DNA from: Polaromonas sp.
GTDB lineage: Bacteria > Pseudomonadota > Gammaproteobacteria > Burkholderiales > Burkholderiaceae_C
Reading direction: 5' to 3'
Length of the DNA stretch: 64,000 nucleotides
Assembly (NCBI GenBank): GCA_021737975.1
Contig: JAIPCZ010000001.1
Coordinates: 62,001-126,000 of the forward strand
Part shown: piece by piece, positions 54,819-63,561 of the stretch
How the letters are laid out: each line of letters starts with the position of its first letter
Numbering within the stretch: position 1 is the first letter of the stretch
Program-made: the position numbers and the translations under genes
The notes under the pieces: generated by a model
What the model saw: the letters and a program-made list of their open reading frames with translations, nothing else
Told to the model about the DNA's origin: nothing
Database searches by the model: none

Positions 54819-55729
54819 CAGACACCCTTATCAGCTCGGCGACACGGGAGGTCGTGATCGGTTTTGATCGCCCGTTCGTCATCATTGGCGAGCGTATCAA
54901 TCCGACCGGTCGCAAAATCATGGCGGCCGAAATGCTTGCCGGCGACTTCAGTCGCGTCATTGCCGATGCCCTGGCCCAAGTGGAGGCGGGTGCGCACATG
55001 CTGGACGTCAATGCCGGCATCCCCCTGGCCGATGAGCCCGGCTTGCTGGCCAAGGCGATCCAACTTGTGCAATCGGTGACCGATGTGCCCTTGTCCATTG
55101 ACTCATCGATCGTGGCTGCACTGGAGGCGGGCCTGGCGGTATACAAGGGCAAGGCGCTGGTCAATTCGGTGACTGGCGAAGAAGACCGGCTGGAGACCGT
55201 GTTGCCCCTGGTCAAGAAGTACGGTGCCGCGGTCGTCGCCATCTCCAACGACGAGACCGGCATCTCCCAGGACCCGGATGTGCGTTTTGCCGTGGCCAAA
55301 AAGATTGTCGAGCGCGCCTCCGACTATGGCATCCCGGCATGCGACATTGTGGTTGATCCGCTCGTCATGCCGATTGGTGCCATCAACCAGGCAGGGGTTC
55401 AGGTCATGCGACTGGTTCACCGCTTGCGCACCGAGTTGAAGGTCAACACCACTTGTGGCGCTTCCAACGTTAGCTTTGGATTGCCGGAGCGCAATGGCAT
55501 CAACGCAGGCTTCCTGACCATGGCCATCGCGTCGGGCATGACCTCGGCAATCACCAACCCCCTGCACGCCGAAGTTGTCCGGGCCTGCATGGCTGCCGAC
55601 GTGATGATGGGACATGACCCCGATTGCATGCGCTGGATCCGCAAGTTCCGCGAGGCCCCCACCATGGGCGCCGATGGTGAAATGGGCCGCGGACGCCGTG
55701 AAGGCGGCAGCAGAAAGCGCCGCGAATGA
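54815..55729 (+). CDS. Pterin-binding methyltransferase (corrinoid:THF, MtgA/AcsE/MtvA-like)
   Basis: Methyltransferase of 304 residues from a GTG start at 54815, with GAAGGA 6 bases upstream and a 4-base overlap with metF. The pterin-binding TIM barrel shows FVIIGERINPTGRK near residue 22, MLDVNAGIPL near residue 64, PLSIDSS near 95, and NTTCGASNVSFGLPERN near 215. These match the AcsE/MtgA group that moves methyl between a corrinoid protein and THF. Here it would make methyl-THF. The C-terminal 15 residues are arginine-rich (GRGRREGGSRKRRE). Confidence 0.88.
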   Translation: MTDTLISSATREVVIGFDRPFVIIGERINPTGRKIMAAEMLAGDFSRVIADALAQVEAGAHMLDVNAGIPLADEPGLLAKAIQLVQSVTDVPLSIDSSIVAALEAGLAVYKGKALVNSVTGEEDRLETVLPLVKKYGAAVVAISNDETGISQDPDVRFAVAKKIVERASDYGIPACDIVVDPLVMPIGAINQAGVQVMRLVHRLRTELKVNTTCGASNVSFGLPERNGINAGFLTMAIASGMTSAITNPLHAEVVRACMAADVMMGHDPDCMRWIRKFREAPTMGADGEMGRGRREGGSRKRRE

Positions 55730-55739
55730 TGCCGGCAAG

Positions 55740-57794
55740 ATGCATTCAGGGAACCTGGCTGTGAGTGGCCGGGACGCACTGGTCGTTTTTACCCCGTCCG
55801 GGCGTCGCGGCCGTTTTCCGCTGGGCACAGCGGTGCTGCAGGCCGCCCGGTCCCTGGGCGTGGACATCGATTCGGTCTGTGGTGGCCGCGGCATCTGCGG
55901 GCGCTGCCAGGTGTTGTTGGCAGAGGGCGAGTTTGCCAAGCATGGACTGGTGTCAAAGGCCGAAAATCTGAGCCCGCCGGGCGCCGTTGAGCAGGACTAC
56001 TGCCGCACCCAGTCCCTGGATGCCGGGCGACGCCTGTCCTGCTCGACGATGGTTCTGGGTGATGTCGTGATCGATGTGCCCTCCGGCAGCCAGGTGCACA
56101 AGCAGGTGGTGCGCAAGGAGGCAGAGGCGCATGACGTTCACCTTGATCCCCTGATCCGCCTGCACTTTGTGGAGGTGCAGCAACCCGACATGCACGATCC
56201 GTCGGGTGACTTGCGCCGGCTTGAGGATGCACTTGAATTTGAATGGCGTTTGACGGACCTGGCATGTGATGTGATCGTCTTGCAGCAGCTGCAAACCGCT
56301 CTGCGCAAGGGCGACTGGAAAGTCACGGTGGCGGTGCACGCCGGTCAACAAATCGTGGCGGTGTGGCCAGGTTTTCGAGAGCACGTCTACGGCCTCGCCG
56401 TCGACGTCGGCTCCACCACCATTGCCGCCCACTTGTGCCACCTCGCCTCCGGTGAAGTGGTGGCTTCCGCGGGTGTGATGAATCCCCAGATCCGATTCGG
56501 CGAAGACCTCATGAGCCGCGTCTCCTACGTCATGATGAATCCAGGGGGTGACCGCGAGATGACGGCGGCTGTACGTGCCGCGCTCAACGGTCTGGCCCTC
56601 GATGTGGCGCAACAGGCGGGCATCGAGCCGCAGGATATTCTGGAGGCGACCTTTGTCGGCAATCCCATCATGCATCATCTGCTTTTGGGCATCAATCCGG
56701 TGGAGTTGGGGGGCGCGCCCTTCGCCCTGGCGACGGACCGGGCGATCACCCTGTGGGCCGTGGAGATCGATTTCGCCATCCACCGCAACGCACGTATTTA
56801 CGTGCTGCCGTGTATTGCAGGCCACGTCGGCGCCGACACGGCAGGCGTCATTCTGGCCGAGCGCCCGGATTTGTCGGACAAGATCACCCTGCTGGTGGAT
56901 GTGGGAACCAACGCTGAGATTGTGCTGGGCAACAACCAGCGCCTGTTGGCCTGCTCCAGTCCCACCGGGCCGGCCTTCGAAGGGGCCCAGATCAGTTGTG
57001 GCCAACGGGCGGCGCCGGGTGCGATTGAGCGGGTGCGTATCGACGCAGTGACCCTGGAGCCACGTTTCAAGGTCATTGGTTGCGAACTGTGGTCAGATGA
57101 TCCGGGCTTCGCCGATGCGGTGGCCGGTTCCGGCGTGACGGGCGTCTGCGGGTCCGGCATCATCGAAATTCTGGCCGAGATGTACCTGGCCGGCATCATT
57201 CGTCACGACGGTGTCATCAACGGCGAACTGGCTGCCCGCAATCCACGCATTCAGCCCGATGGGCGCACCTTTTCCTATGAGTTGTACCAGGCCACCGGTT
57301 CGGCTCCCGCGCTCAAGATCATGCAAAACGATGTGCGCGCGATCCAGCTCGGCAAGGCTGCCTTGTATGCTGGCGTGCGCCTGCTGATGGAAAGAATGGG
57401 CATCCAAAAGGTGGACCGTATCCGCCTGGCCGGCGCCTTTGGCAGCCATATCGATGTGAAATACGCCATGGTTCTGGGCATGATCCCCGACTGTGAACTG
57501 GAGCAGGTCAGCTCGGCTGGCAATGCGGCAGGGACCGGTGCCCGCATTGCACTGTTGGATCAGCGTTCCCGGCGGGACATTGAAACACTGGTGCGTCGGG
57601 TTGAAAAGATCGAAACGGCAGTCGAGCCCAGATTCCAGGAGTTTTTTGTTGAGGCAATGGCCATTCCTCACCTGACGGCGCCATTCGAAAACTTGCGCAA
57701 AGTGGTGACCTTGCCCGACCGGGTGGCGCTGGGCGCCACCGAAGGCGGACCGCGCGGACGGCGCAATTCGCGTCGCGAAGCCAAGCCCGATTGA
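55740..57794 (+). CDS. Corrinoid-activating ferredoxin-ASKHA ATPase (RACo/DUF4445)
   Basis: Reductive activator of corrinoid proteins, 684 residues. The N-terminal [2Fe-2S] ferredoxin domain has C47, C53, C56 (CGGRGICGRC) and C101 (RRLSC). A linker domain precedes the ASKHA ATPase part, with D222VGSTT as a phosphate-binding motif, LLVDVGTNAEIVLG near residue 400, and AGAFGSHIDVKYAMVLGMIPD near 565. Such proteins reduce inactive cob(II)alamin with ATP. The ATG at 55740, 10 bases after the methyltransferase stop, gives a normal start but has no clear ribosome-binding site. The tail is Arg-rich (GGPRGRRNSRREAKPD). It completes the methyl-transfer set. Confidence 0.9.
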   Translation: MHSGNLAVSGRDALVVFTPSGRRGRFPLGTAVLQAARSLGVDIDSVCGGRGICGRCQVLLAEGEFAKHGLVSKAENLSPPGAVEQDYCRTQSLDAGRRLSCSTMVLGDVVIDVPSGSQVHKQVVRKEAEAHDVHLDPLIRLHFVEVQQPDMHDPSGDLRRLEDALEFEWRLTDLACDVIVLQQLQTALRKGDWKVTVAVHAGQQIVAVWPGFREHVYGLAVDVGSTTIAAHLCHLASGEVVASAGVMNPQIRFGEDLMSRVSYVMMNPGGDREMTAAVRAALNGLALDVAQQAGIEPQDILEATFVGNPIMHHLLLGINPVELGGAPFALATDRAITLWAVEIDFAIHRNARIYVLPCIAGHVGADTAGVILAERPDLSDKITLLVDVGTNAEIVLGNNQRLLACSSPTGPAFEGAQISCGQRAAPGAIERVRIDAVTLEPRFKVIGCELWSDDPGFADAVAGSGVTGVCGSGIIEILAEMYLAGIIRHDGVINGELAARNPRIQPDGRTFSYELYQATGSAPALKIMQNDVRAIQLGKAALYAGVRLLMERMGIQKVDRIRLAGAFGSHIDVKYAMVLGMIPDCELEQVSSAGNAAGTGARIALLDQRSRRDIETLVRRVEKIETAVEPRFQEFFVEAMAIPHLTAPFENLRKVVTLPDRVALGATEGGPRGRRNSRREAKPD

Positions 57795-58087
57795 TGGCAC
57801 CAGTGCCCCTGTGCAGCCCCCTGCGGGGCGCGCGGGAAGCCCAGGGTGGGCAGGGTCCGACTTGTCGCAAGAACGCTGTTTGATGTCGCTTTGGGTGACC
57901 CTCTTGCCGGTAATGGTAATAGGATGCTTGTTTTTGCGCCTTGCCTTTGAGCGCACGCTTGGCGAGCAGGTTCCCCGGCTGCCAGTTCGGGCGAGGGGGG
58001 GTTTGCAAGAAGACCGTCAGGAATTTCCGGACGGCCATCGAGGGTGCGTGGATTGAAAAGGCTATTTTTTTACAACGAGGAGACAAC

Positions 58088-59032
58088 ATGAAGATGAAAA
58101 TGAAGATGATCACGATCGTCGCCACCGTGGCGACCCTGGGTGGGCAAATGGCCCAGGCTGAAGAGGCGAGCTGCAAGACGGTTCGGTTCGCAGATGTCGG
58201 CTGGAGCGACATCGCAGCCACAACCGGCATGGCATCCGTGGTTCTTGAGGGCTTGGGATACAAGCCCACGGTCACCATCGCGTCGATTCCCATTGCCTTT
58301 GCCGGCATGAAAAAGAAGCAGCTCGATGTCTTTCTGGGTTACTGGAATCCGTCCATGACACCCCAGATCGAGCCTTTCATCAAGGACGGGAGCATCAAGG
58401 TTCTGGAGACACCGAATCTGGTGGGTGCCAAATACACCCTGGCCGTCCCGACCTACCTGTACGACAAGGGGCTCAAGACTTTTGCTGATATCAGCAAGTT
58501 CGAAAAGGATCTGCAGGGCAAGATTCACGGCATTGAGCCAGGCAACGACGGCAATGCGTTGATCGCCGGCATGATCAAGGAAAACAAATTTGGCCTGAAG
58601 AACTTCAAGATGGTGGAGTCCTCGGAGGCCGGCATGCTGATTGAGGCGCAGCGCGCAGCCAGGGGTCAGAAAGCGATTGTGTTTTTGGGATGGGAGCCGC
58701 ATCCCATGAACGTGCAGATGAAGATGAGCTATCTGCAAGGCGGTGACGACGTGTTCGGGCCCAACCTGGGCGAAGCCAAGGTCTACACGGCGGTTCCTTC
58801 ATCCTACGAGGCGCGCTGTCCCAATGTCATGGCACTTCTGAAAAATCTTCAGTTCACGACGGACATGGAAAACCAGGTCATGGGCCCGATTTTGAAGAAA
58901 ACAAAACCGAACGTCGCGGCCCGCGATTTCCTCAAGAAGAATCCTGCCGTGCTGGACAAATGGCTCAACGGCGTCAAGACCTTCAGTGGCAAAGACGGAC
59001 TGGCCGAAGTCAAGGCGGCCCTGCAAAAATGA
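58088..59032 (+). CDS. Choline/glycine betaine ABC transporter binding protein (ChoX/ProX type)
   Basis: Periplasmic binding protein of 314 residues with a signal peptide (MKMKMKMITIVATVATLGG, cleavage near AQA-EEASC). ChoX-like features are CKTVRFADVGWSD near residue 29, DVFLGYWNPSMTP near 80, AKYTLAVPTYLYDKGLKTF near 112, and FLGWEPHPMNVQM near 205. These aromatic residues build the quaternary-ammonium cage in choline-binding proteins. AGGAGA is 5 bases before the ATG. It lies between the C1 operon and betBA; proV and proW, which lack their own binding gene, are 9 kb away. Confidence 0.9.
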   Translation: MKMKMKMITIVATVATLGGQMAQAEEASCKTVRFADVGWSDIAATTGMASVVLEGLGYKPTVTIASIPIAFAGMKKKQLDVFLGYWNPSMTPQIEPFIKDGSIKVLETPNLVGAKYTLAVPTYLYDKGLKTFADISKFEKDLQGKIHGIEPGNDGNALIAGMIKENKFGLKNFKMVESSEAGMLIEAQRAARGQKAIVFLGWEPHPMNVQMKMSYLQGGDDVFGPNLGEAKVYTAVPSSYEARCPNVMALLKNLQFTTDMENQVMGPILKKTKPNVAARDFLKKNPAVLDKWLNGVKTFSGKDGLAEVKAALQK

Positions 59033-59039
59033 CAGAAAA

Positions 59040-59059
59040 GGCTCAGGGCAACCTGAGCC
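59040..59059 (+). terminator. Hairpin between the ChoX-like gene and betB
   Basis: GGCTCAGG-GCAA-CCTGAGCC is a perfect 8-base-pair stem with a GNRA-like tetraloop 7 bases after the binding-protein stop. It lacks a T-run, so it probably stabilises or attenuates the message rather than acting as a full terminator. Confidence 0.5.
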
Positions 59060-59161
59060 CGCATCGCATCGCACCGCGCCAGGCGCGAGGCGGACTCCGG
59101 CTCAAGCTGCTTGGGTCGGATTGAATCTTTGGATCGGGCCTCACTGGAACACTGGAAATCT

Positions 59162-60622
59162 ATGACTGCAATGACCGTAGCAAGTTTCGTGGACGGGAAA
59201 CCGCTGCTTGGCAGCGGTGACCGGTTCGAGACGATCAATCCAGCCACTGGCCATGCGTTTGCGCAGGTTTTTGACGCATCGGAAGCGGACGTCGATGCGG
59301 CGGTCGCCGCAGCCGAGCGTGGTTTTGCCGTCTGGTCGGCCATGACCGGAACGGAGCGCGGGCGCATCTTGCATCGGGCCGCGCAGTTGCTGCGTGCCCG
59401 CAATGATGAGCTGGCGGCGCTGGAGGTGCAGGACTGCGGCAAGCCACTCCAGGAGGCGCTTGTTGTGGACGTGCAAAGCGGCGCTGATTGCATCGAGTAC
59501 TTTGCCGGCGCCGCGGCCACACTGGCGGGTGCCCAGTACCCGTTGAAGAATGCCTTTGCCTACACGCGGCGTGAACCGCTGGGCGTGTGTGTCGGCATCG
59601 GGGCCTGGAACTACCCGCTGCAAATCGCGTGCTGGAAATCCGCGCCGGCCCTTGCCGCTGGCAATGCCATGATTTTCAAACCCTCTGAACTCACGCCAGT
59701 GACGGCGCTCAAGCTGGCGGAGATCTATGCCGAGGCGGGCGTGCCGCCCGGTGTCTTCAATGTGCTGCAGGGGCGGGGCCAGACGGGCGCCATGCTCGCA
59801 GCGCACCCCGGCGTGGCGAAGGTCTCGGTGACCGGCTCCATCCCCACCGGAAAGAAGGTCATGCAGGCGGCGGCCGGCACGCTTAAGCGGGTGACGATGG
59901 AGCTGGGGGGCAAGTCCCCACTCATTATTTTTGAGGATGCGGACCTTGAGCAGGCGGTGGCTGCCGCCATGATGGGGAACTTCTACACCCAGGGCGAGGT
60001 TTGCACCAATTGCACGCGCGTGTTTGTGCAGCGCGGCCTGGCTGGGCGGTTTCTGGCGCGGCTGCAGGAGCGCACCGCCTTGCTGCGCGTCGGTGATCCG
60101 ATGGACCCGTCGACTGAAGTTGGCGCGCTGATTTCTGCTGCCCACGCCAGCAAGGTGATGGACTACATTGCCAGCGGCATTGCGGAAGGCGCCACCTTGT
60201 CTGGTGGTGGGCACCGGGTTGAGGTCGCGGGTTTGAGTGGTGGCAATTTCGTCGCGCCCACGATCTTTTCCGATTGCCGGGACGACATGCGCATCGTGCG
60301 CGAAGAAATTTTCGGCCCGGTGTTGTCCATGCTGGTTTTCGACGAGGAGTCGGAAGCCGTGGCGCGCGCCAATGCCACGCGGTTTGGACTGGCTGCCGGG
60401 GTGTTTACCCGGGATCTGGCCCGCGGGCATCGCGTTGCCGGACAACTCAAGGCGGGAATTTGCTGGATCAACAATTACAACGTGACGCCCATCGAGATGC
60501 CATTTGGCGGCGCAGGTGAATCGGGCATCGGACACGAAAACAGCATGGTGGCCATGGACCATTACACGCAGTTGAAGACCGTCTATGTCGAGTTGGGGAA
60601 CGTGGCCTGCGGCTACCAGTGA
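59162..60622 (+). CDS. betB: Betaine-aldehyde dehydrogenase BetB
   Basis: NAD(P)-dependent dehydrogenase of 486 residues, near BetB's usual length, oxidising betaine aldehyde to glycine betaine. It shows [24 protein letters not shown] near residue 148, catalytic Glu247 in MELGGKSP, and catalytic Cys281 in [12 protein letters not shown]. The [21 protein letters not shown] and [15 protein letters not shown] blocks are typical. ATG 59162 fits by length. It is followed by betA with 11 bases between them. No betI repressor gene is present. Confidence 0.92.
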   Translation: MTAMTVASFVDGKPLLGSGDRFETINPATGHAFAQVFDASEADVDAAVAAAERGFAVWSAMTGTERGRILHRAAQLLRARNDELAALEVQDCGKPLQEALVVDVQSGADCIEYFAGAAATLAGAQYPLKNAFAYTRREPLGVCVGIGAWNYPLQIACWKSAPALAAGNAMIFKPSELTPVTALKLAEIYAEAGVPPGVFNVLQGRGQTGAMLAAHPGVAKVSVTGSIPTGKKVMQAAAGTLKRVTMELGGKSPLIIFEDADLEQAVAAAMMGNFYTQGEVCTNCTRVFVQRGLAGRFLARLQERTALLRVGDPMDPSTEVGALISAAHASKVMDYIASGIAEGATLSGGGHRVEVAGLSGGNFVAPTIFSDCRDDMRIVREEIFGPVLSMLVFDEESEAVARANATRFGLAAGVFTRDLARGHRVAGQLKAGICWINNYNVTPIEMPFGGAGESGIGHENSMVAMDHYTQLKTVYVELGNVACGYQ

Positions 60623-60633
60623 AAGCAAGACCC

Positions 60634-62304
60634 ATGAAAAGCGAAGAATTTGACTACATCATTGTTGGCGCCGGTTCGGCAGGTTGTGTCTTGGCCCACC
60701 GCTTGAGCGAAGACCCCGGCGCGCGGGTCTTGTTGCTGGAAGCTGGCGGCGGGGACAAGAACCTCTTTATTCACATGCCGTCCGGGTTCGCGTATCCCAT
60801 GGCGAACAAGAATTACACCTGGCTGTATGAGTCGGAGCCGGAACCATTCATGGACCAGCGCCGCATCCATTGCCCGCGCGGCCGTGTGATTGGCGGCTCG
60901 TCGTCCATCAACGGGATGGTCTACATCCGTGGCCATGCCCTCGACTACGACAGCTGGGCCGCCCGCTCCGGCCTGGAAGACTGGTCTTACGCGGACTGCC
61001 TGCCATACTTTCGCAAGTCCGAGACGCGGGCTCGGGGGGGCGATGCGTACCGCGGGGACTCGGGCCCGCTTCATGTCAGCACGGGTGTCCGCAAAAATCC
61101 CCTGTATGACGCGTTTATCGAGGCAGGAAAACAGGCGGGCTACGCCTACACCGAGGACATGAACGGCTACCGGCAGGAGGGTTTCGGTGCCATGGACATG
61201 ACCGTCCACAAGGGCCGCCGCTGCAGCACCGCGATCGCCTATTTGCGGCCGGCCCTGAAGCGGCCCAACCTGAGCTTGCAGACCCATTCGCTGGTGACCC
61301 GTTTGCTGTTCGATGGCCCGCGCGACACACCGCAAGTCATCGGGGTGGAGGTGTCGCACCGGGGTCAACTGGTGCAACTGCGAGCTGCCCGGGAAGTGAT
61401 CCTGTCCGGGGGCGCCATCAATTCGCCGCAATTGCTGCAGCTCTCAGGCATTGGGGACCCGGCACATTTGCAGTCACTCGGCATTGGCGTCAAGGCGCCG
61501 CTCAAAGGTGTTGGCGAAAACCTTCAGGACCACCTGGAAACCTATGTTCAGTTTGCCTGCAAGGAACCCATTACGCTTTATTCGGCGCTCAATCCGCTGG
61601 TGAAGCTGAAGATCGGTCTCGAATGGATGCTGTTCGGCACCGGCCTGGGTGCGACCAACCATTTCGAGTCGGGGGGCTTTATTCGAAGCGAAGCGGGTGT
61701 CAAACACCCTGACCTGCAGTACCACTTTCTTCCGATGGCTGTGCGTTATGACGGCAAATCGGCCGCTCCCGGTCACGGCTTTCAGGCCCATGTCGGTCCG
61801 ATGAGGCCGACCAGCCGGGGGCATGTCAAATTGCGCGACGCCAATCCGCTGACACCACCGATCATTCAGTTCAATTACATGAGCACCGAGCAGGACCGCA
61901 AGGAAATGCGGGCTGCGATTCGCTTGACCCGTGAGCTCTTTTCCCAGGCGGCGTTTGATCGCTTTCGCGGCGACGAGTTGTCCCCGGGCACAGCAGTCCA
62001 GAGCGATGCCGAGATCGATGCCCACATACGGGCCAACGCCGAGACGGCCTACCACCCCTCCTGCAGCTGTCGCATGGGCAGCGACGACATGGCCGTGACC
62101 GACGGCGCTGCCAGGGTGTACGGGGTGAAGAACCTGCGGGTGGTGGACGCGTCGATCATGCCCGACGTGGTCAGTGGCAATCTGAATGTGCCGACGATCA
62201 TGATGGCCGAAAAATTGGCAGATGTGATTCGCGGTCGCCAAGCACTGCCGCGCTCGACGGCGCCGGTTTTTGTGCATCCTGACTACCTGACGGCGCAGCG
62301 CTGA
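60634..62304 (+). CDS. betA: Choline dehydrogenase BetA
   Basis: FAD-dependent GMC-family enzyme of 556 residues, the size of the E. coli protein as I recall, oxidising choline to betaine aldehyde. The FAD motif is YIIVGAGSAGCVLAHRL near residue 8. Other signatures are RVIGGSSSINGMVYIRG near 82, the GMC motif GGAINSPQLLQLSGIG near 250, and YHPSCSCRMG with its conserved His near residue 470. ATG 60634 is chosen over a GTG at 60619. With betB it supplies glycine betaine to the C1 module or as osmoprotectant. Confidence 0.93.
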   Translation: MKSEEFDYIIVGAGSAGCVLAHRLSEDPGARVLLLEAGGGDKNLFIHMPSGFAYPMANKNYTWLYESEPEPFMDQRRIHCPRGRVIGGSSSINGMVYIRGHALDYDSWAARSGLEDWSYADCLPYFRKSETRARGGDAYRGDSGPLHVSTGVRKNPLYDAFIEAGKQAGYAYTEDMNGYRQEGFGAMDMTVHKGRRCSTAIAYLRPALKRPNLSLQTHSLVTRLLFDGPRDTPQVIGVEVSHRGQLVQLRAAREVILSGGAINSPQLLQLSGIGDPAHLQSLGIGVKAPLKGVGENLQDHLETYVQFACKEPITLYSALNPLVKLKIGLEWMLFGTGLGATNHFESGGFIRSEAGVKHPDLQYHFLPMAVRYDGKSAAPGHGFQAHVGPMRPTSRGHVKLRDANPLTPPIIQFNYMSTEQDRKEMRAAIRLTRELFSQAAFDRFRGDELSPGTAVQSDAEIDAHIRANAETAYHPSCSCRMGSDDMAVTDGAARVYGVKNLRVVDASIMPDVVSGNLNVPTIMMAEKLADVIRGRQALPRSTAPVFVHPDYLTAQR

Positions 62305-62445
62305 TCGGGTCGCGTCGCGCAAGAGCAACGCGATGGCGCGTTTGAGCACGGTCAGATTGAAATACCCTGTAGCATCGGGCGCCGACTTGAACAATTGAAG
62401 TCAGCGAGCCCAGCATTCACATTCAAACTGATGGAGACAATTGAG

Positions 62446-63444
62446 ATGAAAAAAATTATTTTTGCATTAACGGCGGCGGCGTTTGCCAGCGCGACTTACG
62501 CACAATCGACCGTCACGCTTTACGGGAAAATCGATGCTTCCATTCAGAACACAAGCACGACGGGTATGCCCAGTCAAACCAAGATCAGTTCAGGCGCACT
62601 GGACTCGAGCCGCTGGGGCTTGAAAGGATCCGAGGACCTGGGCGGTGGTTTGAATGCCAGCTTTCAGCTGGAAAGCGGATTCAGCGTCGACACAGGCGCT
62701 GTCCGGGGCGCGAGCAACCTCTTCTCCCGCGTCGCCAAGATTGCCTTGACGGGCGGCTTCGGCTCGGTCAGTGCCGGCCTTCAGTGGACGCCGTATGACA
62801 ATGCCTGGCTGGATGCGCTGGACTATAACGGCGCGTCGGCCATGAATGCCGCGTTCTACGCTGGTGTTCATGGTGATAACGGCAACACCGGCTGGGGCAA
62901 CGCCAAAAACTCGATCCAGTATGCAACACCTGATTTCAACGGATTTAATGCCGTCGTCATGGTGGCGCCGGGCGAAGATGCAATGCCTGGCATGAGCGCC
63001 AGCCGTTACACCGGTTTTGGTGTGAATTACGCTGCGGGTCCCCTGGCCGTGTCCTTCGGGCAGGAAACATTGACGCCGATGGGCTCGGGCGCCAACACCA
63101 ATGGCTGGATTTTGACCGGCTCCTATGCCCTGAACGTGGTGAACCTGTTTGCAGCCTACGAGCGCGGCAGCACACCCACCACCGACGAAACCGGTTACTC
63201 CGTGGGCGCGAGCATGCCATTGGGCGCCAAAATGAACCTGGCGGCCAGTTATGCGAGCGAAACCACCGACTTCAAAGCCGCCGGTGCGGACGATAAGACG
63301 ACCGCCTTTGGTACCACGCTGGTTTACAACATGAGCGCGCGCACCAATGTGTATGGCGCTTACCTGAGGAGCGAGTACACCCCGGGCGGTGGCAGCGGTG
63401 TCACCACCAGTACGTTCAGCCTTGGCGTGCGCCACAACTTTTGA
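62446..63444 (+). CDS. Gram-negative porin, Burkholderiales type
   Basis: Outer-membrane beta-barrel porin of 332 residues. The signal peptide MKKIIFALTAAAFASATYAQ is followed by STVTLYGKIDASIQNTS, the family start. SSRWGLKGSEDLGGGLNASFQLESGF is near residue 55 and SLGVRHNF ends with the C-terminal Phe needed for barrel assembly. It lies 141 bases after betA on the same strand and may admit choline or betaine, but the porin class is non-specific. A terminator follows. Confidence 0.92.
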   Translation: MKKIIFALTAAAFASATYAQSTVTLYGKIDASIQNTSTTGMPSQTKISSGALDSSRWGLKGSEDLGGGLNASFQLESGFSVDTGAVRGASNLFSRVAKIALTGGFGSVSAGLQWTPYDNAWLDALDYNGASAMNAAFYAGVHGDNGNTGWGNAKNSIQYATPDFNGFNAVVMVAPGEDAMPGMSASRYTGFGVNYAAGPLAVSFGQETLTPMGSGANTNGWILTGSYALNVVNLFAAYERGSTPTTDETGYSVGASMPLGAKMNLAASYASETTDFKAAGADDKTTAFGTTLVYNMSARTNVYGAYLRSEYTPGGGSGVTTSTFSLGVRHNF

Positions 63445-63490
63445 TTTGAAACGCTGCTGACACCAGCGGGAAAATTCAGGACCCGATGAG

Positions 63491-63518
63491 GCCGCCGTGT
63501 TTGCACGGCGGGCTTTTT
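63491..63518 (+). terminator. Rho-independent terminator after the porin gene
   Basis: GCCGCCGTG pairs with CACGGCGGGC (one bulge) around a short loop and runs into five T residues, 47 bases after the porin stop. Confidence 0.75.
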
Positions 63519-63561
63519 CGCCTGTGCGCCCGGCATGGACGCAAGCGGGAACATCGCGTCT

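Noticed and set aside
57811-58056. Possible small protein upstream of the ChoX-like gene, with a hydrophobic part (MSLWVTLLPVMVIGCLFLRLAF)
   Set aside because: No ribosome-binding site stands out, the tail looks like non-coding GC-rich sequence, and I recognise no family. The 292-base gap is better read as leader and promoter.
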